Counted from the stretch's first letter, positions 6,089 through 12,547 are shown. The stretch is DNA of 12,641 bases from Deltaproteobacteria bacterium (GCA_031278795.1 JAITJT010000056.1:1-12641); one strand, 5' to 3'. Numbers and translations: made by a program. Notes: generated by a model from the sequence alone, not told the origin.

Positions 6089-7649
6089 TAAACTTCCCCT
6101 TGATCTTTATAAGAACCCCCATCAAGGGCTCCATGTTGTCCGAATGGTTGAGCTTGGCGGCCGCGAAATAGCACAGTGGCCCAATGATGAGTCCAATAAG
6201 GATTATGAGTGGGGAGTTTCCGTTAATCCCTGTGTGGTAGAGGGGATAGATTATAGCCCCCATGAGGAGGGCGTAGAGCCCGGAGCGTAGGGCGTCCCGG
6301 ACGAAGGGGCCAAGTACCAAAATGCCCCTCTTCCTAAGGATGAGGGCCAGCCAGGTGAAGTTAACCAGTGAGGCCATGGAGCTCGCGAGAGCGAGCCCCA
6401 TGTGCTTCAAGGGGAAAAGTAGGATAACAGCCAAGACGAGCCCGAAAGCTAGGCTGATGCTAGCCACCTTGGCCGGGGTCTTGGTGTCGGAAAGGCTGTA
6501 GAAGGCCCTGGCGGCAAGCGATGCCCCGGAGAGGAAGGGAAGACCCAGGGAGTAGCCAAGGAGGGCGAGGGAGGTCTCGGTAGTGCTCTTAAGATCGAAG
6601 GAGCCCCTCTGAAAGAGTAGCGAGATAAGCGGCTCGGCCATGACCATGAGTCCCACCATGGCGGGAATGGTTATGAAGAACTGGAGCCTTAGGGATCTCT
6701 GGAAGAGCTTCTTGAACTCCTCGTGGTTACCCAGGGCCCTCTCCCTGGCCATGGCCGGAAGGATGGCCGTGGCCAGGGCTAGGGAAAACACCCCCAGCGG
6801 AAACTGCACCAGGCGGTCAGCGTAGTAAAGATAGGAGACGCTCCCTTCCGCCAAAAGAGAGGCCAGCTGGGTGTTTATGAACACCGAGAACTGGTAGGCC
6901 GCCGCGCCTAAGGCCGTGGGCGCCATGAGTTTCAAAACCTTGAGAATATCCGGGTCCTTGAAGTTGAGGGTGAATCCCAAGGAGATCCCGGCCCTCACTA
7001 TGCCTGGAAGCTGAATGGCCAGCTGGCAGAAGCCCCCCAAGAGGGCCCCCAGGGCGAGTCCCAGGATAGGTGTCTTAAGGTGCGGGCTGATTAGAAGGGC
7101 CCCCAGTATCATGCAGATGTTTAAAAAAACCGGGCCCAGGGCCGGGATGTTGAATTTCCCCAAGCTGTTGAGGACGCCCATGGCGAGAGCCGTAAGCGTA
7201 ATCAAGAGGATATAGGGGAAGAGGATGCGGGCCAGGAGCACCGTGAGCTGAAACTGCTCCGGGTTCTCGGTGAAGCCGGGGGCTATGAGCCTTACTATGG
7301 TGGGGGCGAAGACTATGCCCAGGACGGTTATGGCCCCCAAAACCAGGGTCATGAGGCTCCAGACACCTTTAAAGAGAGTCCTGGCGGAGTCTTTCCCCAA
7401 GTTTAGTAACCTCCCGGTAAAAACCGTGACAAAGGCCGGGGTGAGCGCGCCCTCGGCTAGGATCCTCCGGAGGAGGTTGGGTATACGGAAGGCCACGAAA
7501 AAGGCGTCCGCCACGGGCCCGGCCCCGAAGCAGTAGGCCGTCACCTGATCGCGAACCAACCCCGCCACCCGGGAGACAAGGGTACCGGCCCCCACGATGG
7601 ATGCGTTTTTGATGACATCCTTCTGGCTCTGGTTTTCCTCTCTAGACAA
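6078..7649 (-). CDS. murJ: Lipid II flippase MurJ
   Basis: This 523-residue, very hydrophobic protein has about 14 membrane helices and the full length of the MurJ/MviN family. MurJ moves lipid II across the inner membrane for peptidoglycan synthesis. The N-terminal signature is clear: Ser-Arg-Val-Ala-Gly-Leu-Val-Arg-Asp, Phe-Gly-Ala-Gly, Asp-Ala-Phe-Phe-Val-Ala-Phe and Pro-Asn-Leu-Leu-Arg-Arg. Arg27, Arg33, Asp48 and Arg61 correspond, with a constant offset of nine, to the functionally important Arg18, Arg24, Asp39 and Arg52 of the E. coli protein. The start is TTG (7649-7647), supported by an AAGGGG-like site just upstream on the reverse strand. No ATG lies near, and the conserved helix 1 begins about residue 15. 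It converges on the HD gene with a shared stop palindrome. Two tiny overlapping frames precede it and may be cotranscribed. Confidence 0.95.
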   Translation of the reverse strand: MSREENQSQKDVIKNASIVGAGTLVSRVAGLVRDQVTAYCFGAGPVADAFFVAFRIPNLLRRILAEGALTPAFVTVFTGRLLNLGKDSARTLFKGVWSLMTLVLGAITVLGIVFAPTIVRLIAPGFTENPEQFQLTVLLARILFPYILLITLTALAMGVLNSLGKFNIPALGPVFLNICMILGALLISPHLKTPILGLALGALLGGFCQLAIQLPGIVRAGISLGFTLNFKDPDILKVLKLMAPTALGAAAYQFSVFINTQLASLLAEGSVSYLYYADRLVQFPLGVFSLALATAILPAMARERALGNHEEFKKLFQRSLRLQFFITIPAMVGLMVMAEPLISLLFQRGSFDLKSTTETSLALLGYSLGLPFLSGASLAARAFYSLSDTKTPAKVASISLAFGLVLAVILLFPLKHMGLALASSMASLVNFTWLALILRKRGILVLGPFVRDALRSGLYALLMGAIIYPLYHTGINGNSPLIILIGLIIGPLCYFAAAKLNHSDNMEPLMGVLIKIKGKFKRA

Positions 7650-7773
7650 GGTTCCCCTTTAGGGTAGCCTCTAGCCTTCCCGAGACGGGGCCTAGGCCCT
7701 GGAGCGCGGAGCTTGTGAATCTTTTGGGGAAAGAGGGCTCCCAGATCCTTTTGTGGTAATCTGCCGGAGTCAT
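7642..7773 (-). CDS. Candidate 43-residue protein overlapping the murJ start
   Basis: The reverse strand is open from ATG (7773-7771) to TAG (7644-7642), giving 43 residues. The sequence starts Met-Thr-Pro-Ala-Asp-Tyr-His-Lys-Arg-Ile-Trp-Glu-Pro, is mixed in composition and is neither membrane-like nor repetitive. About 70% of its codons end in G or C, like the confident genes nearby. Its start overlaps the previous frame in an ATGA, and its end overlaps the TTG start of murJ by eight bases, a chain typical of translationally coupled genes. No strong ribosome site lies before its ATG. I recognise no family. It could be a real small gene, or the upstream leader of murJ that happens to be open. 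Confidence 0.3.
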   Translation of the reverse strand: MTPADYHKRIWEPSFPKRFTSSALQGLGPVSGRLEATLKGNLV

Positions 7774-7949
7774 GGATTGTTTCTTTTAATCTGTTGGTTT
7801 TCTCTTATGTGGCGGAGGGCCCGGTTAAAGAGGCGCTCCTTGCCAGAGGTGAAAATAATGCCTTCAACAAGAAAGGCGATCTGATGAAAGAGGGGCTTTG
7901 AACTTGTATGGGAAGGCGCCACGAAGGCGCATCCACGCCATATTATCAT
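7770..7949 (-). CDS. Candidate 59-residue hypothetical protein, first of the murJ chain
   Basis: The reverse strand is open from ATG (7949-7947) to TGA (7772-7770). The 59 residues include a central Phe-Leu-Val-Glu-Gly-Ile-Ile-Phe stretch and a basic end rich in Arg, Lys and Asn. It has one Cys (residue 7) and no clear membrane helix or signal. The region is clearly less AT-rich than the spacer that follows at 7950-8700, as expected if it codes. Its stop shares four bases (ATGA) with the start of the next small frame, which in turn overlaps murJ. There is no obvious Shine-Dalgarno sequence, and the frame stays open a further 16 codons upstream without another ATG, GTG or TTG. I recognise no family. 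Confidence is limited by length and the weak start. Confidence 0.35.
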   Translation of the reverse strand: MIIWRGCAFVAPSHTSSKPLFHQIAFLVEGIIFTSGKERLFNRALRHIRENQQIKRNNP

Positions 7950-8665
7950 CTGGGTGAGGATTTTTAAAGGGCATTTTGGGTCTGAGCTATTGAGCTTTCG
8001 TTTTTAGGAAGAATTGCTTTTAAAGCCCATATCCAAAGCAGCTAAGGAAAATACTCTAATTTTTTTCCGCTATATAGAGCCTCATAAGTGTTTTAAAATA
8101 TTGTTCGGACTTTTTTTTAGACGAATGTGGTTTTTTAGATTCTTGGGTTTTCTTTTAGGGCATATATGCTTTGATAATCCGGGCATAGCTTCTTTTTTTG
8201 TGATAAGGACAAGGAATATACTTATGGTAGAATCACTTCACCATGAGTCGCAAGTCATTTAAGCTCATTAGCTAAGATTATGTGTATGCTTGTTTTGATT
8301 CTTGTTTCCAGGATCTTTTGGAGTTCTTTTATTTTTATACAAGATACGCGATTCATTTTTCTTTTAACAAGAGGAGCACCAAGTCGGGCAACAAGACGAG
8401 TAGCATACGACTTCTTTTGCTTTGAATAAAACGAGCGGCAAAGGCTAGCGGCCAAGGCTAGATGGAAAGGAGAGAGGCCAAAGAAAAAAGGAGTCATGCA
8501 TAAATATAATTACATATAATTTAATATTATTTATATATTTAGAACGTTTTTAAAGTATTTTTATAAAATTTATAGTGGCTGTCTTGGGTTTTTGTTAATC
8601 GCCCGGGTATATTTCATGAAGTGATATCTGAGCTTTGAGCTTTTTTGCGCAATTTGAAGTATGCC
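7950..8665. other. AT-rich intergenic spacer, no confident gene
   Basis: Two weak frames are open, 8014-8262 on the top strand and 8255-8497 on the reverse. The reverse frame gives 80 residues with a basic Lys/Arg-rich second half and is less AT-rich than its surroundings. It has no ribosome site and no family I recognise, so it may be a remnant of a gene. The promoter of the reverse-strand murJ chain should lie near 7950-8100 but no clear boxes were found. Confidence 0.4.
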
Positions 8666-8695
8666 TTGACAAGCCAGGCTCTTTTCTAGTAAATT
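8666..8695 (+). promoter_or_regulatory. Candidate sigma-70 promoter of rpsT
   Basis: A perfect TTGACA (8666-8671) is followed after 18 bp by TAAATT (8690-8695), which matches four of six -10 positions. Transcription would begin near 8702, giving a leader of about 75 nt that contains the GC-rich hairpin at 8714-8736. This is the best promoter-like pair before the ribosomal protein gene. Confidence 0.5.
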
Positions 8696-8713
8696 GCTAA
8701 CTTATCTTTTAGC

Positions 8714-8736
8714 TCGGCCCCCCTCCAGGGGGCTGA
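8714..8736 (+). promoter_or_regulatory. GC-rich hairpin in the rpsT leader
   Basis: GCCCCC (8717-8722) pairs with GGGGGC (8728-8733) around a five-base loop. The stem extends outward through a G-U, a C-G and a U-A pair to 8714/8736, nine pairs in all. No T run follows, so it is not a terminator. In E. coli, S20 represses its own translation; this hairpin, about 40 nt before the TTG start, is a candidate control element, but that is inference. Confidence 0.45.
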
Positions 8737-8775
8737 ATCTAACTTTATAGTATATATAATTATAAGGAGAAACTT

Positions 8776-9078
8776 TTGGCTAATCATAAATCAGCTCTAA
8801 AAAGGGCCAGGCAGAGCAAGGTACGCAGAGCGAGGAACCGCATCAACAAGACCAAGGTGAATAACGCCGTCAAGAAGACCAGGGTTTTGCTGGAAACAGG
8901 GGAACCGGAATCCCTTGAGAAGGCTCTGAGAAACGCCGTAAAGACCATCCACAAGGCCAAAACCAAAGGCACCCTTCACAAGCGGACAGCCTCCAGAAGG
9001 ATAAGCCGGCTCTCCCGCCAGGTTTACCTGGCCCAAAAAGGACGCTCAGAGCAAGCCTCCGCCCCTGAAGGGGCCTAA
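8776..9078 (+). CDS. rpsT: 30S ribosomal protein S20 (bS20)
   Basis: This 100-residue, strongly basic, all-helical protein is S20, which binds 16S rRNA in the small subunit. The family signatures are clear: Met-Ala-Asn-His-Lys-Ser-Ala-Leu-Lys-Arg at the start, Arg-Arg-Ala-Arg-Asn-Arg in helix 1, and Lys-Gly-Thr-Leu-His-Lys-Arg-Thr-Ala-Ser-Arg-Arg in the last third. The start is TTG (8776-8778), fixed by a strong AAGGAG at 8764-8769 with six bases between and by the conserved N-terminus. E. coli rpsT also begins with UUG, which takes part in its feedback control, so the rare start may be regulatory here too. It is about ten residues longer than typical, ending in an Ala/Glu/Gly-rich tail. The last codons encode a GC-rich hairpin. 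A promoter and leader hairpin lie just upstream. Confidence 0.97.
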   Translation: MANHKSALKRARQSKVRRARNRINKTKVNNAVKKTRVLLETGEPESLEKALRNAVKTIHKAKTKGTLHKRTASRRISRLSRQVYLAQKGRSEQASAPEGA

Positions 9079-9089
9079 GCGTTGGTTTT
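9061..9089 (+). terminator. Terminator-like hairpin overlapping the end of rpsT
   Basis: GCCCC (9061-9065) pairs with GGGGC (9070-9074) around a TGAA loop, inside the last five codons of rpsT. T-rich sequence follows, with T5 at 9085-9089 and more T up to about 9100. The ten-base gap to the T run is longer than usual. Confidence 0.4.
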
Positions 9090-9128
9090 TATTGGTTTTA
9101 CGCGTCTTAAGTAAGGCCCAGGCTTTCT

Positions 9129-9167
9129 GGGGAGGAGTCTATAGTCCCCTCCAAAGGTCATATTTTT
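9129..9167 (+). terminator. Second hairpin downstream of rpsT
   Basis: Bases 9129-9136 pair with 9145-9152 (eight positions, one mismatch and one G-U) around an eight-base loop. A T5 run lies at 9163-9167, ten bases after the stem. It may be the main terminator between rpsT and ddl, although the spacing is not classical. Confidence 0.35.
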
Positions 9168-9248
9168 AACCTAAAGCCAAAGACCAACTCAATTTTTTCG
9201 CCTTGACTTCTTTTAGCCATAGCACAAGGGGCTATTTTCAGGAACACA

Positions 9249-10184
9249 ATGGCAGCTCTCAGGCTAGCGCTCATCATGGGAGGGAGATCTGAAGAGAGGG
9301 AAGTTTCCCTTGCCTCTGGCAGGGAAGTGCTTTCCAATCTTGATAAGTCCCGCTACAAGGTCACTATCTACGATCCAGTCTACGACCTGGAGAGGCTTAT
9401 CCGCGACGCCGATAATCTAGATCTTGCCTTTCCCGTTCTGCACGGTCTCCACGGTGAAGACGGCTCCATCCAAGGCCTTATGAAGCTTTTGAACATCCCC
9501 TGCGTGGGGAGCGGTATCCTGGCTTCAGCTATGGCCATGGACAAGGAGAAGTCCAAAGGCATTTTTAGGGAGCACGGCATTCCCGTGGCCAAAGACCTCA
9601 TCCTCATCAAAAAGGCCGGCCTCAAAAGCGAGAGCGCCAGGGCCGCGAAAACCCTGAGCTTGCCGGTGGTCATCAAGCCCATAGAACAGGGCTCGTCTGT
9701 GGGTCTTTCCATCGCCAACAGCTCTGAAGAGCTGGAAGTGGCCCTGGAGGATGCCTGGACCTTCGCGCCCAAGGCCATGGCCGAGGAATATATAAGCGGC
9801 CGGGAGTTCACCGTGGCCGTCATTGGTAATGACAACCTAACCGCCCTTCCTCCCATAGAGATAATTCCGGCGCCCGGGCACCTTTTCTTTGACTATAGCG
9901 CGAAATACGACCCTGGCGAGGCCCAGGAAATCTGCCCGGCGGACCTAAGCGATGAGGAGACCCAGACCATTTGCGACCTGGGCACCAAAGCCCACATGGT
10001 TTTGGGCTGCCGCGGCTACTCAAGATCGGATTTTATCTTAAGGGATAATGTCTTTTACGCCCTTGAGACCAATACCCTCCCCGGGCTCACCTCCGGAAGC
10101 CTTTTCCCCAAAGCGGCCAAGGCCGCGGGCTACTCTTTCAGCGCCATCCTGGATCGCCTGGTGGATTTGGCCCTAGAGCATTGA
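9249..10184 (+). CDS. ddl: D-alanine--D-alanine ligase
   Basis: This 311-residue cytoplasmic ATP-grasp enzyme joins two D-Ala with ATP to make the dipeptide end of the peptidoglycan stem. The expected residues are present: Gly-Gly-Arg-Ser-Glu-Glu-Arg-Glu-Val-Ser with Glu16 (E. coli DdlB Glu15), His-Gly-x-x-Gly-Glu-Asp-Gly at 68-72, Lys143-Pro, Gly-Ser-Ser-Val-Gly (148-152), Lys219-Tyr220, Asp261, and Glu273/Asn275 in Leu-Glu-Thr-Asn-Thr as Mg ligands. Tyr220 matches DdlB Tyr216, the form that makes D-Ala-D-Ala and not D-Ala-D-Lac. The length is normal. The ATG at 9249 has a modest AGGAA close upstream and begins right at the first beta strand. It follows rpsT after 170 bp with hairpins between, so it is probably transcribed separately. 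Its last 12 bases overlap the convergent deoxyribosyltransferase gene. Confidence 0.96.
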   Translation: MAALRLALIMGGRSEEREVSLASGREVLSNLDKSRYKVTIYDPVYDLERLIRDADNLDLAFPVLHGLHGEDGSIQGLMKLLNIPCVGSGILASAMAMDKEKSKGIFREHGIPVAKDLILIKKAGLKSESARAAKTLSLPVVIKPIEQGSSVGLSIANSSEELEVALEDAWTFAPKAMAEEYISGREFTVAVIGNDNLTALPPIEIIPAPGHLFFDYSAKYDPGEAQEICPADLSDEETQTICDLGTKAHMVLGCRGYSRSDFILRDNVFYALETNTLPGLTSGSLFPKAAKAAGYSFSAILDRLVDLALEH

Positions 10185-10706
10185 ACCCACCTTCAATCCC
10201 TTCAACACAATCCCCACAGCCTCTTCCAAGGACCTAACGAGCTTGCTGCACGCGCACGCGAGCATGAGGTTCACCGGGTACCCCATGTCCTCCACCTTAA
10301 CTCCGTTTAGATCCGTGAGCCCGCCCCTTAGGGGCTTGAGGGGCGAGTCCTTGATCTTGAGGGTGAGGTCTCTGAGGTCACTGAGGTAGCCTACCACCCA
10401 TTTTCCCAGGCCGGCGGCGTAGCCCACCTCGAAGGCGGTGCCGCTGTCCGGTTCTATTACGCCCCTGAAGGGCGAAAGGTTGGCGATGACCCCATCCGCC
10501 TTCTGGATGTGCTCGAGGTTGATGTTATAAATCTCCCTCGCCAGGTCCCTTTTGCCGGCCTTATCCTTGGGTTTTTTCGTGATTCCATCGTCCCCTGGAA
10601 TGAGCGGTATTATTGGCGTGCTTTTGCACAAGTCTTTGATTTGGCGTTTTATGTCAGAGTAATCCTTGCGAAAGATGTCGGGGCCGGCAAAGTAGATATG
10701 GGGCAT
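10173..10706 (-). CDS. Nucleoside 2-deoxyribosyltransferase family protein
   Basis: This 177-residue soluble protein matches the nucleoside 2-deoxyribosyltransferase fold. These enzymes move deoxyribose between bases or hydrolyse deoxynucleosides or their monophosphates. The sequence shows Tyr-Phe-Ala-Gly-Pro-Asp at 5-10 for base binding, Ala-Asp71-Gly-Val-Ile-Ala-Asn-Leu, Pro-Phe-Arg-Gly at 79-82, and Pro-Asp87-Ser-Gly-Thr-Ala-Phe-Glu93-Val-Gly, where Glu93 fits the catalytic nucleophile. All key positions seem intact. The ATG (10706-10704) has a strong AAGGAG (10717-10712 on the reverse strand) five bases upstream, and TATAAT (10727-10722) might be a -10 box. It converges on ddl and overlaps it by 12 bases. 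Exchange between purines and pyrimidines, or simple hydrolysis, cannot be told apart from sequence. Confidence 0.9.
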   Translation of the reverse strand: MPHIYFAGPDIFRKDYSDIKRQIKDLCKSTPIIPLIPGDDGITKKPKDKAGKRDLAREIYNINLEHIQKADGVIANLSPFRGVIEPDSGTAFEVGYAAGLGKWVVGYLSDLRDLTLKIKDSPLKPLRGGLTDLNGVKVEDMGYPVNLMLACACSKLVRSLEEAVGIVLKGLKVGSML

Positions 10707-10727
10707 TATTACTCCTTAAAAATTATA

Positions 10728-11313
10728 ATTCTAAGTTAGAAAATTTAGCGACACGGGAAATGTGCGCTTATTTTGATGACTTGAGGCATAAAGTATTGGA
10801 GAGTCATGCATAACTCATTTTAGGGGACTTTAGCACATAAAAAATCCAAGTGTCAATGTTTTTTTAAATAATAATTTTTTAAAACGTGGGTTATCATAAT
10901 GTTTTGATTTTTCTAAAAATATGAAAGTCCTTAGTATATATGAACTTTCAAACATTGATTGATCAGTATGTTTCAAAAACTTGCAGGAACTTTCATTTAT
11001 TTTCAGAAATCTGCAACAAAAAATATTTTGTAAATAAGTCGCCAAAAAAGATCTGAATCTTAGAATTCATGTCTTTTTGAGATAATTTAGCGGATTTCAA
11101 GAATCAATATGTTTATGACTATTATTATGAGAAAATCTTTAAAAAGATTACTCTCAATATTTTAATATTATTTGAATAATTTCGCTCTTTCAGGAAGGAT
11201 TATTTTTCTTCAAAAGAGAGCTCCATAGAGCGAGTAAGTTTCCTTTTTTAATATTTTTTGTCATAACTTGTATGCTAGATAAAATTATTTTCTTTTTTGT
11301 CTTATGCATAAAT
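10728..11313. other. Very AT-rich intergenic spacer
   Basis: No gene is believed here. The one open reverse frame (10830-11045) is low-complexity and has no ribosome site. A small hairpin (AATCTT/AAGATT) lies near 11133-11148. The sequence leads into the 17-bp repeat array at 11314. Confidence 0.5.
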
Positions 11314-11483
11314 TTATCTGGAAAACTAATCTATCTTGAAAACTAATCTATCCGGAAAACTAATCTATCCGGAAAACTAATCTATCCGGAAAACTAATCT
11401 ATCCGGAAAACTATTCTATCCGGAAAATTAATCTATCCGGAAAACTAATCTATCCGGAAAACTAAGTTGTTTGGAAAACTATG
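11314..11483. repeat. Tandem array of ten 17-bp repeats
   Basis: Ten head-to-tail units of exactly 17 bp fill 170 bp. The consensus is CTATCCGGAAAACTAAT. Units 3, 4, 5 and 8 match it exactly; units 6, 7 and 9 differ by one base. The outer units (1, 2 and 10) are more diverged, as expected of an array that grows in its middle. Each perfect unit holds the palindrome TCCGGA. The GC-containing core stands out in very AT-rich surroundings. The unit length and even spacing resemble plasmid iterons or a protein-binding array. No replication gene is seen nearby, so a minisatellite is the plain alternative. Confidence 0.95.
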
Positions 11484-11610
11484 TCTTAATTATTTAATGC
11501 GTGGGCTTTGATTATTCTTGAAATTACGCTTTGTTTCAATACATATGACCAAAATATAAAAAATAATTTTTCCGTAAAAAAACAAGAAAATATGTTTTTA
11601 AAACTATCAG

Positions 11611-11660
11611 AGATTAATCTTAGTTAAAATGAGCATATTAAAATTATCCTAGATTAATCT
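11611..11660. promoter_or_regulatory. Twin AGATTAATCT palindromes, candidate operators
   Basis: The perfect 10-bp palindrome AGATTAATCT occurs at 11611-11620 and again at 11651-11660, exactly 40 bp apart (about four helical turns). Both are preceded by TATC three to four bases upstream. They lie 28-77 bp before the -35 box at 11688, a usual place for regulator binding. The regulator is unknown. Confidence 0.45.
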
Positions 11661-11687
11661 ATAAATGATAAATAGCCTAATATGATA

Positions 11688-11717
11688 TTGACAAAAAGAT
11701 TTATCCAGACTTATAAT
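11688..11717 (+). promoter_or_regulatory. Consensus-box sigma-70 promoter for the gene at 11833
   Basis: TTGACA (11688-11693) and TATAAT (11712-11717) both match consensus exactly, with an 18-bp spacer. Transcription would begin near 11724, leaving a leader of about 110 nt. This is the strongest promoter match in the window. Confidence 0.65.
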
Positions 11718-11746
11718 CGTAATAGCCTCAAATGATCTTTTTGGGG

Positions 11747-11793
11747 GAGATGTCTTTTGATTGAGACTTTTCTTATCAAAGTGAAAACATCTC
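11747..11793 (+). promoter_or_regulatory. Hairpin in the 5' leader of the gene at 11833
   Basis: GAGATGT (11747-11753) pairs with ACATCTC (11787-11793), and TTTGAT (11756-11761) pairs with ATCAAA (11775-11780) inside it. It lies between the promoter and the ribosome site AAGGAG (11821-11826). Confidence 0.35.
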
Positions 11794-11832
11794 TTTAAGA
11801 AAATTATTTTACATAAATTTAAGGAGCGCGAC

Positions 11833-12225
11833 ATGGAGCCAACAACTGACAGGCAAGTAATTTCTCATGTTCTTGTAGAACACAAGGCAAATAAGAGATT
11901 TTCATTGCAAAAACTTTCCAAAGTTCTCGTCTCTATTTGCATGATAACATTTATGGCGTATTTATATGCTGGCCCGATAATTGTCCAGGTTGACATGTTT
12001 TCGGCTTATTTGGAAGGAAGAGAGCGGGCTATAGAGCAAAATTGGAGGGATTTGCAAAGGTACCAACAATACCAACAAATGCAGCGGAATCAGATTATAA
12101 TTGAAGCCAAAAGACTGTTTTTGAGTACTGGAGATTACGGTTATTTATGTACGGCCGCGAGCTACGGTGATGAGCAATCAATGAGGATTTTGTATAATGA
12201 AAATAGGAGATGCGTTTTCAGATAG
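11833..12225 (+). CDS. Small single-pass membrane protein, unknown family
   Basis: This protein has 130 residues. The N-terminus (1-29) is basic, with Lys18, Lys21, Arg22, Lys27 and Lys30. One hydrophobic helix follows at about 30-52. The rest is polar, with a Gln/Arg-rich, probably helical stretch at 58-98 that includes a Gln-Tyr-Gln-Gln run. The positive-inside rule puts the C-terminal part in the periplasm, where Cys106 and Cys127 could form a disulfide. The end (about 92-125) has the feel of a single helical repeat of Sel1 or ankyrin type but is too short to assign. The ATG has a strong AAGGAG six bases upstream. Codons are more A/T-ending than in the other genes, which hints at foreign origin or weak selection. 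A consensus promoter, twin palindromes and the 17-bp array lie upstream, and a Sel1-repeat gene converges downstream. Confidence 0.75.
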   Translation: MEPTTDRQVISHVLVEHKANKRFSLQKLSKVLVSICMITFMAYLYAGPIIVQVDMFSAYLEGRERAIEQNWRDLQRYQQYQQMQRNQIIIEAKRLFLSTGDYGYLCTAASYGDEQSMRILYNENRRCVFR

Positions 12226-12244
12226 ACTTGAGCGCTCTCGCTTA

Positions 12245-12275
12245 AATTGTTTTAACTAGCTCTCTTAAAACAATT
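12245..12275 (+). terminator. Perfect 11-bp AT-rich hairpin after the membrane protein gene
   Basis: AATTGTTTTAA (12245-12255) is perfectly complementary to 12265-12275, with a nine-base loop, 20 bases after the stop codon. Only CTTTG follows, so the T run is poor. It is probably the transcript end of the gene at 11833. Confidence 0.45.
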
Positions 12276-12284
12276 CTTTGTGGA

Positions 12285-12372
12285 ATCATTAGTTTTCCGT
12301 GAGCCTCCACGCGGGTTCTAGTCTCTTCCAAAGGACACCCGTCTTGGAAACTATTTTTAGAAACTAATGATT
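12285..12372. other. Structured intergenic element with 12-bp perfect inverted repeat
   Basis: AATCATTAGTTT (12285-12296) pairs perfectly with 12361-12372. Inside it, TTCCAA (12326-12331) and GAC (12334-12336) pair with GTCTTGGAA (12341-12349) around an ACCC loop, a stable local hairpin. CGGGT (12312-12316) could instead pair with ACCCG (12337-12341). The left arm (12288-12299) is also a reverse copy of 12 bases of the 17-bp array unit. The locally GC-rich core suggests a structured RNA or a paired 3' end. Confidence 0.4.
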
Positions 12373-12375
12373 TTA

Positions 12376-12547
12376 ATTTGTTGAGAGGATTAGGCTTTTC
12401 CCAAGAACTTGTTATCAGGTAAGGCTCATAGTGCGATCTCTATGACTAAGAGAGTTATATTTCTTCTCTAAACTTGCGCAAAAGTTTCTTACTACAAGTG
12501 ATTTATTTCGCCAAAGAAATCACGCAAAATTTTTGGAAATAAACTTT
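12376..12547. other. Spacer with several small hairpins before the Sel1 gene end
   Basis: No gene is seen. Stems include AAACTT/AAGTTT (12470-12475 with 12482-12487), GTGATTT/AAATCAC (12498-12504 with 12517-12523) and GGAAATAAA/TTTATTTCC (12535-12543 with 12547-12555). The last overlaps the stop codon of the Sel1 gene. Any of them could end its reverse-strand transcript, but no clean T run follows. Confidence 0.35.

Noticed and set aside
8014..8262. 82-codon open frame on the top strand
   Set aside because: Phe-rich translation of T-rich DNA, no ATG at its start, no ribosome site and no recognisable motif.
8255..8497. 80-codon reverse frame with a basic C-terminal half
   Set aside because: No ribosome site and no family recognised. 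Kept only as a possible gene remnant in the spacer note.
10830..11045. 71-codon reverse frame
   Set aside because: Phe/Lys-rich translation of A/T runs, with no ribosome site.
11314..11483. Reading the 17-bp array as a CRISPR
   Set aside because: Units are directly adjacent with no spacers and are too short for CRISPR repeats. No cas gene is visible.
11649..11834. 61-codon reverse frame
   Set aside because: Covers the promoter and leader of the well-supported gene at 11833, and its composition is just that of AT-rich DNA.
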